Assembly (NCBI RefSeq): GCF_004362715.1
Contig: NZ_SNYC01000003.1
Span: 931,601-995,600, forward strand
DNA: 64,000 bases
Source: Pedobacter metabolipauper
GTDB taxonomy: Bacteria > Bacteroidota > Bacteroidia > Sphingobacteriales > Sphingobacteriaceae
Direction of reading: 5' to 3'
Under the pieces are notes generated by a model that was given only the letters and a program-made list of their open reading frames with translations, searched no databases and was not told the origin of the DNA. A program made the translations under genes and the position numbers. Positions 53,368-62,517 of this stretch are shown in pieces (the stretch's first letter is position 1; each line of letters starts with the position of its first letter).

Positions 53368-54705
53368 CTATTTTATGCCCTTGATGTAATCCATTGCAGC
53401 CAGCAATTCCTTATCCCTGACATCGGTAGAAAAGACCGGTTTTGCCGGCACCTGGATATCTGGCTGTATGCCTAAACCTATATAATCAGTGCCATCGGGA
53501 AGCATATCTCGTTTAGCACAGATCCTGGCTGTCATGTCCAGAGGCAGTTCTACCCGCAAAGGCTGTCCGGAACTACCTGCGCTGGCTTGTCCTATGCGGA
53601 TTATATTTTTACTTCCCAACAAATAAATCAGGAAATCTTCTGCAGCGGAATAGGTGTTTTTAGAAGTCAGGATCACTACAGGCAGATTTAATCTGGATAC
53701 TGCCGGACTGGCCGCTACCGTATCTCCCGGATGATATTCCCAGGCATTCATTTCCATATAATCCTTATACTTATATTCCGGGGTTTTGCTTTTTATCTTG
53801 TCAAAAGATCCCCATGCTTTATTTGCAGCATTATGGATTCTGGTACGCCAGGAAGGACCAACGAGATAAGACTTATCCGTAATGACTTTTGCAATTTCCA
53901 ACGCATAATCGCTGTTGCCACCCCCATTATTACGTAGATCCAGGATCAATGCCCTATTTTGTTTCAGTATGGGCATCACGTTTTTAAAGCTATCTATTAC
54001 TGCAGCATCTGAGAAGGTATTGATCTGAACATAGGAAATATTCTCTTTAAGCTTACGGTAAGCGAATTTTGGTGTTGCTGAGGTTGGCGATGAAGGAAAA
54101 TATTTAAAACCTCCCTGTTTAAACAACTCATTGAGATTTCTCCTGACCACAATTATCTTTTCCTTACCATCTGGGGTTTTGTAAAGTAATTTTACCTCAG
54201 TTCCCCTGAAGCCGAGCCATGAATCATTTTTTAGAAACTCATTTGCCTCGCGATCATTGATCTTTAAAACCTCACTCTTTACCGGCAGTTGGGCCTTAAG
54301 GTTTGAATCCAGTTTAGATACCAAAAGTTTTCCTTCAAAACGTGTTAAGGATACAGGTGGCTGATCTATTTCATCCCAAAAGCCCTGGTTTGTCCACACT
54401 GCGGTATGTCCGTCCTTAAGCTCTTCCAAAAATCTGGTAAATACCCTATTCACTTCGAAGACATTTGAAGCTTTTAGAACTTTCGGGATATATGCACGAT
54501 AAACACTGTCCCAGTTTAATCCAGGAAACTTATCAAACCAGACAAAATTATAGGCAGACTCTTTCCAAAGCGTTGACAGACCGTATAATTTGTCTTCCGT
54601 GGAGACGCTATCGCTCATTTTAACTTTCTTAGTCTGCTGGGCCTGGGCGCTATAAAACACAAAGTTTAGCAAAAAGAAAAGTGCTGTAATGTTTCTTATC
54701 ATCAT
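53368..54705 (-). CDS. Secreted S41-family peptidase
   Basis: 445 residues with signal peptide (ends SAQAQ). The S41 core is VQINTFSDAAVIDSF, ALILDLRNNGGGNSDYALE, SKNTYSAAEDFLIYLLGSK with the nucleophilic Ser, and IGQASAGSSGQP. A PDZ-like stretch (VSLTRFEGKLLVSKLDSN, VLKINDREANEF) occurs before the core. It differs from the 45.5-kb S41 gene, which lacks a visible PDZ. Convergent with the AraC gene by 16 bp. Confidence 0.9.
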   Translation of the reverse strand: MMIRNITALFFLLNFVFYSAQAQQTKKVKMSDSVSTEDKLYGLSTLWKESAYNFVWFDKFPGLNWDSVYRAYIPKVLKASNVFEVNRVFTRFLEELKDGHTAVWTNQGFWDEIDQPPVSLTRFEGKLLVSKLDSNLKAQLPVKSEVLKINDREANEFLKNDSWLGFRGTEVKLLYKTPDGKEKIIVVRRNLNELFKQGGFKYFPSSPTSATPKFAYRKLKENISYVQINTFSDAAVIDSFKNVMPILKQNRALILDLRNNGGGNSDYALEIAKVITDKSYLVGPSWRTRIHNAANKAWGSFDKIKSKTPEYKYKDYMEMNAWEYHPGDTVAASPAVSRLNLPVVILTSKNTYSAAEDFLIYLLGSKNIIRIGQASAGSSGQPLRVELPLDMTARICAKRDMLPDGTDYIGLGIQPDIQVPAKPVFSTDVRDKELLAAMDYIKGIK

Positions 54706-54867
54706 AGTTTAGTTGGTGGTTCATGATAAAAGACACCTTCCCGGCCCATTCGTTGCATAAGAAGCACAAATACGTTAAAACTAAACGTTTATAAAAAATA
54801 ACCTAACTTACTGGTAACTATTTTCATTTCTCAAAGTTTCCTTTCATATAAACAAAAACCAATACAC

Positions 54868-55422
54868 TTGACCGATCTGAATGATAACCAGCTGATGCAA
54901 TTGGTGAAGGAAGGAGACCTTGACAAAATGAGCTTATTGTTTAAGCGTCATTACCGCGCACTGTATGGATTCCTTTATCACATGACCCACGACAAAGGTG
55001 ATAGTGAAGATATGGTCCAGAATATTTTTTACCGGATGCTTAAATATCGGCGTAGTTATACCGGAACCGGCGCTTTCCAAACCTGGATGTTTCACATTGC
55101 AAGAAATGTGCTTAAAGACCGTGCAAAAAAGCGGCCGCCTGCTCCGGTATCGGACAAGATGGACCGGCTGACAGAAAATTTGAGTGATGGAAAAACAGCA
55201 AGCGATCAGTTGGAAAAGACACAGGCACAGCAGGAATTATACAGGGCGATGGAACTATTAAATGATGAAGCGCGTGAAATACTGACGCTCAGCAAATTTC
55301 AGGAACTTAAATATCAGGACATTGCCCTGATCCTCAACATTGGCGAAGGAACGGTTAAAGTAAGAGTGCACAGGGCGATTAATGAATTAAAGAACATTTA
55401 CAAGAAAAACAGACTGCTATGA
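54868..55422 (+). CDS. ECF RNA polymerase sigma factor
   Basis: 184 residues. Region 2 reads LFKRHYRALYGFLYHMTHDKGDSEDMVQNIFYRMLKYR and region 4 reads LSKFQELKYQDIALILNIGEGTVKVRVHRAINELK. The start is TTG at 54868; no in-frame ATG exists upstream and the next Met is 9 residues in. The stop overlaps the next ATG (ATGA), so the sigma factor is coupled to a membrane HEAT-repeat protein, a probable anti-sigma factor. Confidence 0.93.
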   Translation: MTDLNDNQLMQLVKEGDLDKMSLLFKRHYRALYGFLYHMTHDKGDSEDMVQNIFYRMLKYRRSYTGTGAFQTWMFHIARNVLKDRAKKRPPAPVSDKMDRLTENLSDGKTASDQLEKTQAQQELYRAMELLNDEAREILTLSKFQELKYQDIALILNIGEGTVKVRVHRAINELKNIYKKNRLL

Positions 55423-56150
55423 GCGGAGAAAAAGAAAATAAAGATGAACTGGATGATCAGCAAATGTGGAACCTGCTTGACGGCCTGAAGACACCTGAGC
55501 CCGGTTCTGATATGGAGATACGTTTCCAGGGAATGTTGGATCATTATAAACAAACTCAACTAAATAAACGAAGCTACTGGATGGAACTTTGGACAGGAAC
55601 AATATCCATTTTCAACTATCGTATGCAGGCACAGCTCGCTTACAGCTTGATACTGATTGCCTTTAGTATGGCTATAGGCTATTCGCTAAGCCAGAATGAA
55701 GCAATTAAAACTGATGAAACTGAAAAGCTGGCCGTACTGGCTAACCAGGTAGATGAGATGCGCAAAATGATGGTGGTTTCGTTACTGGAAAACCCTTCGC
55801 CTACTGAACGCCTGCGGGCGGTAAACTATACGGGAGAAATGGATGGTGCCGACCGGCAGGTTATCGCTGTCCTGCTCAGCACACTCAATGGAGATCCTAA
55901 TGTCAACGTTAGGCTGGTTACACTGGATGCACTGGCTAAATTTAGCGATCAGCCTGAAGTGCGGGCAGGCTTGATTAAGTCGATTATTGGCCAGGAAAGC
56001 CCGCTTGTGCAGGTGGCTATGGCTAACCTCATGATGAGGCTCCAGGAAAAGAGATCAGTAACACCATTTAAAAAATTGCTGGAGCAGGAAGCGCTGAACA
56101 ATGCGGTAAGGATAAAAATAGAACACACCATTGATAAACTTATAATCTGA
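55419..56150 (+). CDS. Membrane HEAT-repeat protein, probable anti-sigma factor
   Basis: 243 residues. The N-terminal 75 residues are soluble (DDQQMWNLLDGLKTPEPGSD). One membrane helix follows (AYSLILIAFSMAIGYSL, about 70-86), then HEAT-type repeats (SPTERLRAVNY, NVRLVTLDALAKFSDQPEVR, SPLVQVAMANLMMRL) on the other side. The single-TM topology and coupling to the ECF gene suggest it holds the sigma factor and senses an envelope signal. Classical zinc anti-sigma motif HxxxCxxC is absent. Confidence 0.8.
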   Translation: MSGEKENKDELDDQQMWNLLDGLKTPEPGSDMEIRFQGMLDHYKQTQLNKRSYWMELWTGTISIFNYRMQAQLAYSLILIAFSMAIGYSLSQNEAIKTDETEKLAVLANQVDEMRKMMVVSLLENPSPTERLRAVNYTGEMDGADRQVIAVLLSTLNGDPNVNVRLVTLDALAKFSDQPEVRAGLIKSIIGQESPLVQVAMANLMMRLQEKRSVTPFKKLLEQEALNNAVRIKIEHTIDKLII

Positions 56151-57022
56151 TGAAAACAAGACCAATCAAAACCTGGATCATATTCATCCTCGCAGTTTTT
56201 CCTGCGGTGCTGATGGCGCAGAGCAAGAACTTTGATCAGCTGAATGTATTGCTCAGCAGTCCCGGAAAACCATTCAAACTGAATATGAACCTGGCAGGCG
56301 GCTCAGTCAATATTAGTACACATGAAGGCAAAGACCTTCGCATTACCGCATTGCCTGCGCCCGCTACGAATGACAATACTGGTATGGGGAAAAATCAAAA
56401 CGTAAACATCAATACCAACACCAATGTTAACGTGAACGTTAACAGCGGGCCAGTTGGCATCAACGTTAATAAAGGCAAGTTGCTCAGAATAACGGAAAAC
56501 AGCAACGAAGTATTTATTAGTCAGCTGAAACAGAAGCAGATGCTTAATATCGAAGTTAGCCTGCCCAGAAACAACACCAGTCTAAACCTCTCATTAAGTG
56601 AAAAAGGCAATGTCAATGTAGATGGAATAACCGGCGAGATTGTAGTGAACAGTGCAAATGGGCCAGTGACACTGAAAAACATATCTGGTTCGGCTATGGC
56701 CACTACTGTTAACGGAAACATCACCGCAACATTTAAATATGTCAATGGAAAAGCACCAATGGCATTCTCTACACTAATCGGCAACATTGACCTCTCCTTT
56801 CCCACTTCTGCTAAAGCCAATTTCACAATCAAATCAGATCAGGGTATAGTTTCTTCAGATTTTAACCTGGCAGGGGATTCAAAAACCAAACTGATCAGAA
56901 ACAAAAATGGCTGGTATCAGGCTAAAATTGCAGGCAGCCTTATCGCAAAAGTTAATGGCGGCGGCCAGGAAATAACCATTACCAACATGCAAGGCGACAT
57001 CTATCTCCATAAGCGCCAATAA
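56150..57022 (+). CDS. Exported DUF4097 protein
   Basis: 290 residues with signal peptide (ends VLMAQS). An Asn-rich tract (NVNINTNTNVNVNVNSG, about 85-101) precedes a repetitive region with G-N-V-x-V-x-G-x-x-G-x-I (GNVNVDGITGEIVVNSANG), the parallel beta-helix of DUF4097. It overlaps the anti-sigma stop by 1 bp (TGATG). Envelope protein, likely under the ECF regulon. Confidence 0.83.
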   Translation: MKTRPIKTWIIFILAVFPAVLMAQSKNFDQLNVLLSSPGKPFKLNMNLAGGSVNISTHEGKDLRITALPAPATNDNTGMGKNQNVNINTNTNVNVNVNSGPVGINVNKGKLLRITENSNEVFISQLKQKQMLNIEVSLPRNNTSLNLSLSEKGNVNVDGITGEIVVNSANGPVTLKNISGSAMATTVNGNITATFKYVNGKAPMAFSTLIGNIDLSFPTSAKANFTIKSDQGIVSSDFNLAGDSKTKLIRNKNGWYQAKIAGSLIAKVNGGGQEITITNMQGDIYLHKRQ

Positions 57023-57061
57023 CGGCTTCCTATCTAATCCCACACTTTTAATCTTTAAACA

Positions 57062-59269
57062 ATGAATACAAAATTCATGGCTGTTTTGGCCATATGGATC
57101 TGCTTTGCCCTGATTTTTGGATCAGCGAATGCCCAGGACACCACAAAAAAAGACACCGTAAAACTTAAAGAGATAAAGATCATGGGCAAAAAGCCAATGA
57201 TCCAGCATAAGATTGACCGCACGGTAGTTAACGTTGGCGCCATGGTTTCAAACACAGGTGTCAACGCACTGGAAGTTCTGGAAAAATCACCTGGTGTAAT
57301 TGTTGATCAGAACGGCAATATTAGCTTTATGGGCAAATCTGGCGTTACGATCCTGATTGACAGCAAACCGACCTATCTTTCTGGCGATAACCTGGCCAGT
57401 TACCTTAAATCCATTTCTGCAGCGCAGCTGGAGGAGATTGAACTGATGAGTAACCCACCAGCCAAATACGAAGCCAATGGCACTGCCGGTGTGATTAACA
57501 TTAAAACCAAAAAAGAAAAAACCCCGGGATTAAATGGCACGCTTACCAGCAGCCTGGGAAAGACCGGTTACTGGCGCAACACTGAAAGCCTGAGCCTGAA
57601 CTATTTTACAGGCAAGGTCAATGTATTTGCGAACCTGGGCTACAGCTTTTCCAAAACGAATAAAACACTCAACCTTCGGCGTAATTACTTTGACAACGAT
57701 GGTACAGTCTTAAATTCTTACCAGCAGCTGGCCTACTTCAGACCGGTAACCAATAATGGTAATGGCAAACTGGGCCTGGATTATTACCTTTCGCCCAAGA
57801 CTACGTTCGGCATGGTATTAAGTGGTTCACTATCCCCTGGCCATTACAGCAGTCCGGTAAATACAGCACTATATAACCCATTTGGTGCATTGGATTCTAA
57901 TATTATTGCCGACAATACTGCCACAAGCAGGTTTAATAATGCGGGGATCAACCTCAGTTTCTCTACAATACCAGACAGCACAGGCCGGTTGCTTACCATA
58001 GATGCCGACCACATCACCTATAATGCCAGGAACAATCAAGCCTTTATGAACAGTATTTTTCTACGGGACGGCAGTTTAAAAAACAAGGAGACTACCTTAA
58101 CTAACCTGCCTGCCAAAATTCAGATCTATTCGCTTAAAAGCGACTACACCCATCTTTTAAGCGGCAAGACAAAACTGGAAACCGGTGCCAAAACCAGCTA
58201 TGTAAATACGGATAACCTGGCGAATTATTTCAATGTAGTGGATGGCATTAATGCGGTTGATTATGACAAAACCAACCGCTTCAGGTACAAAGAGCAGATC
58301 AATGCCGGCTACCTGAATTTTAGCAAAGAAATGAACAGATTTGCCTTCCAGGCCGGGCTACGCCTGGAGCATACCCGTGTTAAAGGACTTCAAAGCGGTA
58401 ATCTTATAAATCCAGACTCTGCATTTAACCAAACGTATCTGAACCTGTTTCCGACTGCTTACCTATCCTATAAGCTGGATTCAGCAGGAATCAATTCACT
58501 GAACTTCTCCTTTGGCAGACGAATTGACCGTCCGTATTATAAAGACCTGAATCCTTTTATTTACCTGATTGACAAGTACACCTATTCTTCCGGCAATCCT
58601 TTGCTGCGCCCGCAGACGACCACTAATTATGAACTATCCTGGCGCCATAAGGGATTTTTTTCTGCAACTGCATTCTACAACCATTATCAGGACTTTCAAA
58701 CGGAGACGTTGAACCAGCTAAATGGTATCTTCATCAGCACACCTGCCAACCTTGGCAAAAAAATCACCAAAGGTGTCAATGCGAATGCTGTGATCAGACC
58801 TGCTCCATGGTGGGACGGAAACATTTACAGTGAGGTGGTGAACCTGAAGTTTAGCGGACAACTCATCGGTGGTTATCTCCATACATCTACAACCTATTTC
58901 TACCTGGAGTCTGGTCAGCAGTTTAAGTTGTCTGATACCTGGGGTGCTGACCTGAGCGCGTTCTATATTTCAGGCAGAACCGTTGGACAGTTTGAACTGG
59001 ATAGCAAAAGCCAAATCAGCGTTGGGCTACAGAAAAAAATCCTGCAAAATAATGCTTCCTTAAAACTGGCAGTATCTGACCTTTTCCGCAGGAACATTTC
59101 CAGTGGAAGTATCACTAATGTTTCCGGGGCAGCTGCCGAATACCGCAATGATTTTGATACCAGAATGGTAACAGCGGGATTTTCATACAATTTTGGCAGC
59201 AAGAATAAACAGGAAAAGAAAAAGAACGGTGGAAGTGCGCAAAGCGAGCAGAATAGGATTAAGAATTAA
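57062..59269 (+). CDS. Outer-membrane beta-barrel (TonB-receptor-like)
   Basis: 735 residues with signal peptide (ends SANAQ). The N-terminal plug-like domain reads NALEVLEKSPGVIVDQNG, GVTILIDSKP and IELMSNPPAKYEANGTAG, typical of OMP_b-brl_3 proteins. A C-terminal beta-barrel follows. No TonB box is clear. It follows the DUF4097 gene by 39 bp and probably belongs to the ECF operon. Confidence 0.9.
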   Translation: MNTKFMAVLAIWICFALIFGSANAQDTTKKDTVKLKEIKIMGKKPMIQHKIDRTVVNVGAMVSNTGVNALEVLEKSPGVIVDQNGNISFMGKSGVTILIDSKPTYLSGDNLASYLKSISAAQLEEIELMSNPPAKYEANGTAGVINIKTKKEKTPGLNGTLTSSLGKTGYWRNTESLSLNYFTGKVNVFANLGYSFSKTNKTLNLRRNYFDNDGTVLNSYQQLAYFRPVTNNGNGKLGLDYYLSPKTTFGMVLSGSLSPGHYSSPVNTALYNPFGALDSNIIADNTATSRFNNAGINLSFSTIPDSTGRLLTIDADHITYNARNNQAFMNSIFLRDGSLKNKETTLTNLPAKIQIYSLKSDYTHLLSGKTKLETGAKTSYVNTDNLANYFNVVDGINAVDYDKTNRFRYKEQINAGYLNFSKEMNRFAFQAGLRLEHTRVKGLQSGNLINPDSAFNQTYLNLFPTAYLSYKLDSAGINSLNFSFGRRIDRPYYKDLNPFIYLIDKYTYSSGNPLLRPQTTTNYELSWRHKGFFSATAFYNHYQDFQTETLNQLNGIFISTPANLGKKITKGVNANAVIRPAPWWDGNIYSEVVNLKFSGQLIGGYLHTSTTYFYLESGQQFKLSDTWGADLSAFYISGRTVGQFELDSKSQISVGLQKKILQNNASLKLAVSDLFRRNISSGSITNVSGAAAEYRNDFDTRMVTAGFSYNFGSKNKQEKKKNGGSAQSEQNRIKN

Positions 59270-59272
59270 TTG

Positions 59273-60394
59273 CTAAAAGCCAAATCCTTCTGTGTTTCTT
59301 CTACGAACTTCTTCTTCAGTTCGTGGAAGAAGAAATTCTAACATATTTACGGCCCCTGCCTGAACTTCTTCTATAAAAGGACGCAGTTCTTTGTTATACT
59401 CCTCAAAGGCTAATTCATAGTTGCCCTGATGTTTTTCTAAGGCATCTGCCAGTGCTGTTGCACCGATTATGGCTAATGAACCACCCATACCTGCTGCCGG
59501 CGATGCACAATAGCCTGCATCGCCCACCAGGGCTACCCTGCCTTTTGTCCACGAGGGCATTTTTATCTGACAGAATTTATCGAAGTAAAAGGTTTTGGAA
59601 TGCCTTACTTCTTCCAACAATTCTGCAGTTCTCCAGCCTTGCCCGGCAAACTGTTCTATAATAATTTTCTTTTGCTCCTCTTTATCACGATAATCGTAAG
59701 GAATTTCGTGCTCTGAACGGAAAGAAAGCACGATATCTGTTTTATTGTTGTAAGCATTGAGCATCACTCCTTTGTTTGGTACGCCATACATTTGAAATGT
59801 ATTTTGCTTGATCAGCGACTTATTCACAATAGTTATAAAGAAATATTGTCCAAGAAAATGTGAGTATTCTGCTTCGCTCCCAAACCAGATTTTTCTAACT
59901 GCAGAATGTATGCCATCACAACCAAGCACCAGGTCATATATGTCTTTTGAACCATCTTTAAAAGTAACTTCAATGTGGTCTTTTGTTTCATTTAGGGCTG
60001 TGATGCTGTTGTTGAAGATAAATTCAACATCGTTCTTAACGGTATCAAATAACATATTCAACAGCGTGTCCCGTTCAATCTCAAACTCATTGTCTGGCAG
60101 CTCTTCGCCTGACTGTTTTAAGATCGTAATACTCTCAGTAACATCGTCAGTGTTTTTAAATTCCGTTGATTCCAGGTTTAATCTATTGGTTTTTATCTGC
60201 TCAAAAAGTCCCATTCGCTTTACAATATCGACTGTATTTCCTTTAATATCAACAGGTGAACCACCCATTTTAAGGTGGCTTCCAATTTCAACTACCGTAA
60301 CTTTGCAGCCCATTTTATTGGTCCAATAGGCAGTTGAAAGTCCGGCAAAGCTTGCTCCTGATATAAGTACTTTTTTTTCTTTTATTGATTCCAT
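59273..60394 (-). CDS. Class A flavin monooxygenase (TetX-like)
   Basis: 373 residues. The FAD-binding GASFAGLSTAYWTNKMG, the DG motif VLGCDGIHSAVRK and the GD motif VALVGDAGYCASPAAGMG are all intact, in the order of class A flavoprotein monooxygenases. TetX-type enzymes hydroxylate aromatic or tetracycline-like compounds; substrate here is unknown. It is 99 bp downstream of an AraC gene on the same strand. Confidence 0.9.
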   Translation of the reverse strand: MESIKEKKVLISGASFAGLSTAYWTNKMGCKVTVVEIGSHLKMGGSPVDIKGNTVDIVKRMGLFEQIKTNRLNLESTEFKNTDDVTESITILKQSGEELPDNEFEIERDTLLNMLFDTVKNDVEFIFNNSITALNETKDHIEVTFKDGSKDIYDLVLGCDGIHSAVRKIWFGSEAEYSHFLGQYFFITIVNKSLIKQNTFQMYGVPNKGVMLNAYNNKTDIVLSFRSEHEIPYDYRDKEEQKKIIIEQFAGQGWRTAELLEEVRHSKTFYFDKFCQIKMPSWTKGRVALVGDAGYCASPAAGMGGSLAIIGATALADALEKHQGNYELAFEEYNKELRPFIEEVQAGAVNMLEFLLPRTEEEVRRRNTEGFGF

Positions 60395-60493
60395 TTTACA
60401 CAGTTTTTTTACTTGTTAGACAAATTAAATTTGACGCTGCAAGTTGCACCTACTGAGAAAGATGACCAATGGCAAAAAAGGGTAAGTATTGGA

Positions 60494-61351
60494 CTAATCG
60501 TGGTTTTTGCTTCGGAAAGCCAACGCAGTTATCCCTGCTACTTTGGTAAACACCCGAGAAAAATATGGATAATCATCAAAGCCCAATTCAGTTGCTATTT
60601 CCTTTACTGATTTATCGGAATGATAAAGCAAGCGTTTTGCTTCTAAAATAATGCGCTGCTGTACGTGATGTGAAACGGAGTAACCTGTGGTGTTTTTCAC
60701 ACATTCGTTCAGGTAAGCGGTAGATATATTCAGTTTTTCTGCATACGCTGCAGGACTTTTTACTTTGCTGTAGTTACGTTCCAGTGTTTCATTGAAAATT
60801 TTGGTAACCATTTCAAATCGTGATGGCTTAGCTGCTGATTCTGACCGTTCCATATATTGTGAAATAACTAACGCCACCAATGCATTGCAACTGTCTTTTA
60901 GTATGGAATGATATAGTTTGCGATGCTTACTTTCAAAGAAATTTATGCAAAGTGATACTGCTTCGGAAATAATGGAAAACGTTTCCTTTTCCAGGAATAG
61001 CGGCTTTGCAGGTGTAATGCCTTCCAGCAATTTCAGATATTCAGGATTCAGATTTTCATTATTGATTGCACAGCTGCTAACCGTTACATTTTTAGATGCC
61101 AATATAAGATGTACCTGGTTGGGATGCATATAGATGACAGACGGCGACTCAATGTGATGTCTTTTAAAATCAATTTCAATGGAGACTGATCCTTTTTCAA
61201 GGAAGAAGAAGGAATGAAAGTCATGCCGGTGTGCTTGTTTTGCTTCCTTGAATATAATTAAATCTTCGGGCAATAGTCTTTCTACGGCAATGCCTAAGTT
61301 ATGTCCGTCATCAAAATAATTTACAGGAATGGAAGTCGTTTTTTTACGCAT
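60494..61351 (-). CDS. AraC-family regulator of the monooxygenase
   Basis: 285 residues. The N-terminal cupin (FFFLEKGSVSIEIDFKRH) is followed by the double HTH (YAEKLNISTAYLNECVKNTTGYS and VKEIATELGFDDYPYFSRVFTKVAGITALAFR). It precedes the monooxygenase gene and likely regulates it. Confidence 0.92.
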   Translation of the reverse strand: MRKKTTSIPVNYFDDGHNLGIAVERLLPEDLIIFKEAKQAHRHDFHSFFFLEKGSVSIEIDFKRHHIESPSVIYMHPNQVHLILASKNVTVSSCAINNENLNPEYLKLLEGITPAKPLFLEKETFSIISEAVSLCINFFESKHRKLYHSILKDSCNALVALVISQYMERSESAAKPSRFEMVTKIFNETLERNYSKVKSPAAYAEKLNISTAYLNECVKNTTGYSVSHHVQQRIILEAKRLLYHSDKSVKEIATELGFDDYPYFSRVFTKVAGITALAFRSKNHD

Positions 61352-61522
61352 CGCTTTTAGTTCGACTGGTAAAGATAAGTTTATGGTTTTGCGTACAAAG
61401 ATTGAGCAATGATTCGGTGTCTTGCATAAAGTAAAAATAGTGAAATTATCTGTTTCATAACATCCGATGTATATAACCTATCAGATAACATTTTCGGGGC
61501 TATTCTAATTTAAAAATACTTT

Positions 61523-61530
61523 TATATTTG
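61523..61530 (+). promoter_or_regulatory. -7 promoter box of the secreted hydrolase
   Basis: TATATTTG matches TAnnTTTG, about 85 bp before the ATG at 61616. No clear -33 TTTG. Confidence 0.5.
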
Positions 61531-61615
61531 TATCTATATTGAAAAAGAGCAATTTAAAGGATTAACAGGCATAATATAGTAGTACAGTTAACCGCTTATA
61601 TAATTCTATACAACG

Positions 61616-62512
61616 ATGAAGATAGTTTTCATTTTATATCTGTTTGCGCTTTCATCCGTGGCCTTTGGACAAGAAAAGTTAGTAAATGTAAATGGAAGTA
61701 ATTACCATGTTCTTGTAAAGGGATTTGAAAACAGGAGAGAAAATGCACCTGTTATCATTTTTGAAAATGGTATGGGGGTTGATTTGGGGAACTGGAAAAA
61801 AATAACTGACCAGGTATCATCTTTTGCTCCTGTTCTTGCTTACGACCGTGCTGGCGTAGGCAAAACTGATAAAATTTTCAAAATGCCTACCACGAAATTT
61901 GTAGCTGAAAATCTCCATGATCTTCTAAAAGTTTTAAAAATAGCACCTCCATATATATTGGTCGGACATTCACTTGGAGGGGTTTATATCCGGAGTTTTG
62001 CAGGCCTTTATCCCAATGAAGTTTCGGGTTTGGTTTTTATTGATCCTGCTGATTTTACAGAAACCAAAAATGACTGGAATGCCATTTTTAGAACGATGGG
62101 TGTTCCTGAAAAGAAAATTGACGATATGTTATATACTCGTCTTTACCAGCAAAAGCAGAAAGTTGATTCACTAAATTTTGGACCCTGGAGCGAAAGGCTG
62201 GTTTTAAATGATTTGAGAATAACAGATTTTGCCGAAATCTCCAAATTGCCATTGCCTAATGTCCCGATTTACTTTTTTGTTGGCGGAAAATTTGAAGTTC
62301 CTCCTGAGCAAAGAAGCAAAGATTTTGACCAGGAAGCTTTTTTTCACATAAAAAACAACGCTAACATAGAACGTTGGAAAAAACTGATGTACGCATCAAA
62401 TAAAGGCGGGACTCTTATTTATCTTACCAATTCAGGTCATTATGTTCATTGGGATGATCCTAAATCTGTGATTAATAACATCAAAATTTTGGTTGAAAGC
62501 CTGAAAGAGTAA
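61616..62512 (+). CDS. Secreted alpha/beta hydrolase
   Basis: 298 residues with signal peptide (ends VAFGQ). Oxyanion FENGMGVDLGNW, nucleophile elbow VGHSLGGVYIRSF and catalytic His in SGHYVHWDDP are clear. The acid is less clear. Esterase or lipase-like; substrate unknown. Convergent with the radical SAM gene, 5 bp apart. Confidence 0.85.
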   Translation: MKIVFILYLFALSSVAFGQEKLVNVNGSNYHVLVKGFENRRENAPVIIFENGMGVDLGNWKKITDQVSSFAPVLAYDRAGVGKTDKIFKMPTTKFVAENLHDLLKVLKIAPPYILVGHSLGGVYIRSFAGLYPNEVSGLVFIDPADFTETKNDWNAIFRTMGVPEKKIDDMLYTRLYQQKQKVDSLNFGPWSERLVLNDLRITDFAEISKLPLPNVPIYFFVGGKFEVPPEQRSKDFDQEAFFHIKNNANIERWKKLMYASNKGGTLIYLTNSGHYVHWDDPKSVINNIKILVESLKE

Positions 62513-62517
62513 AATGG

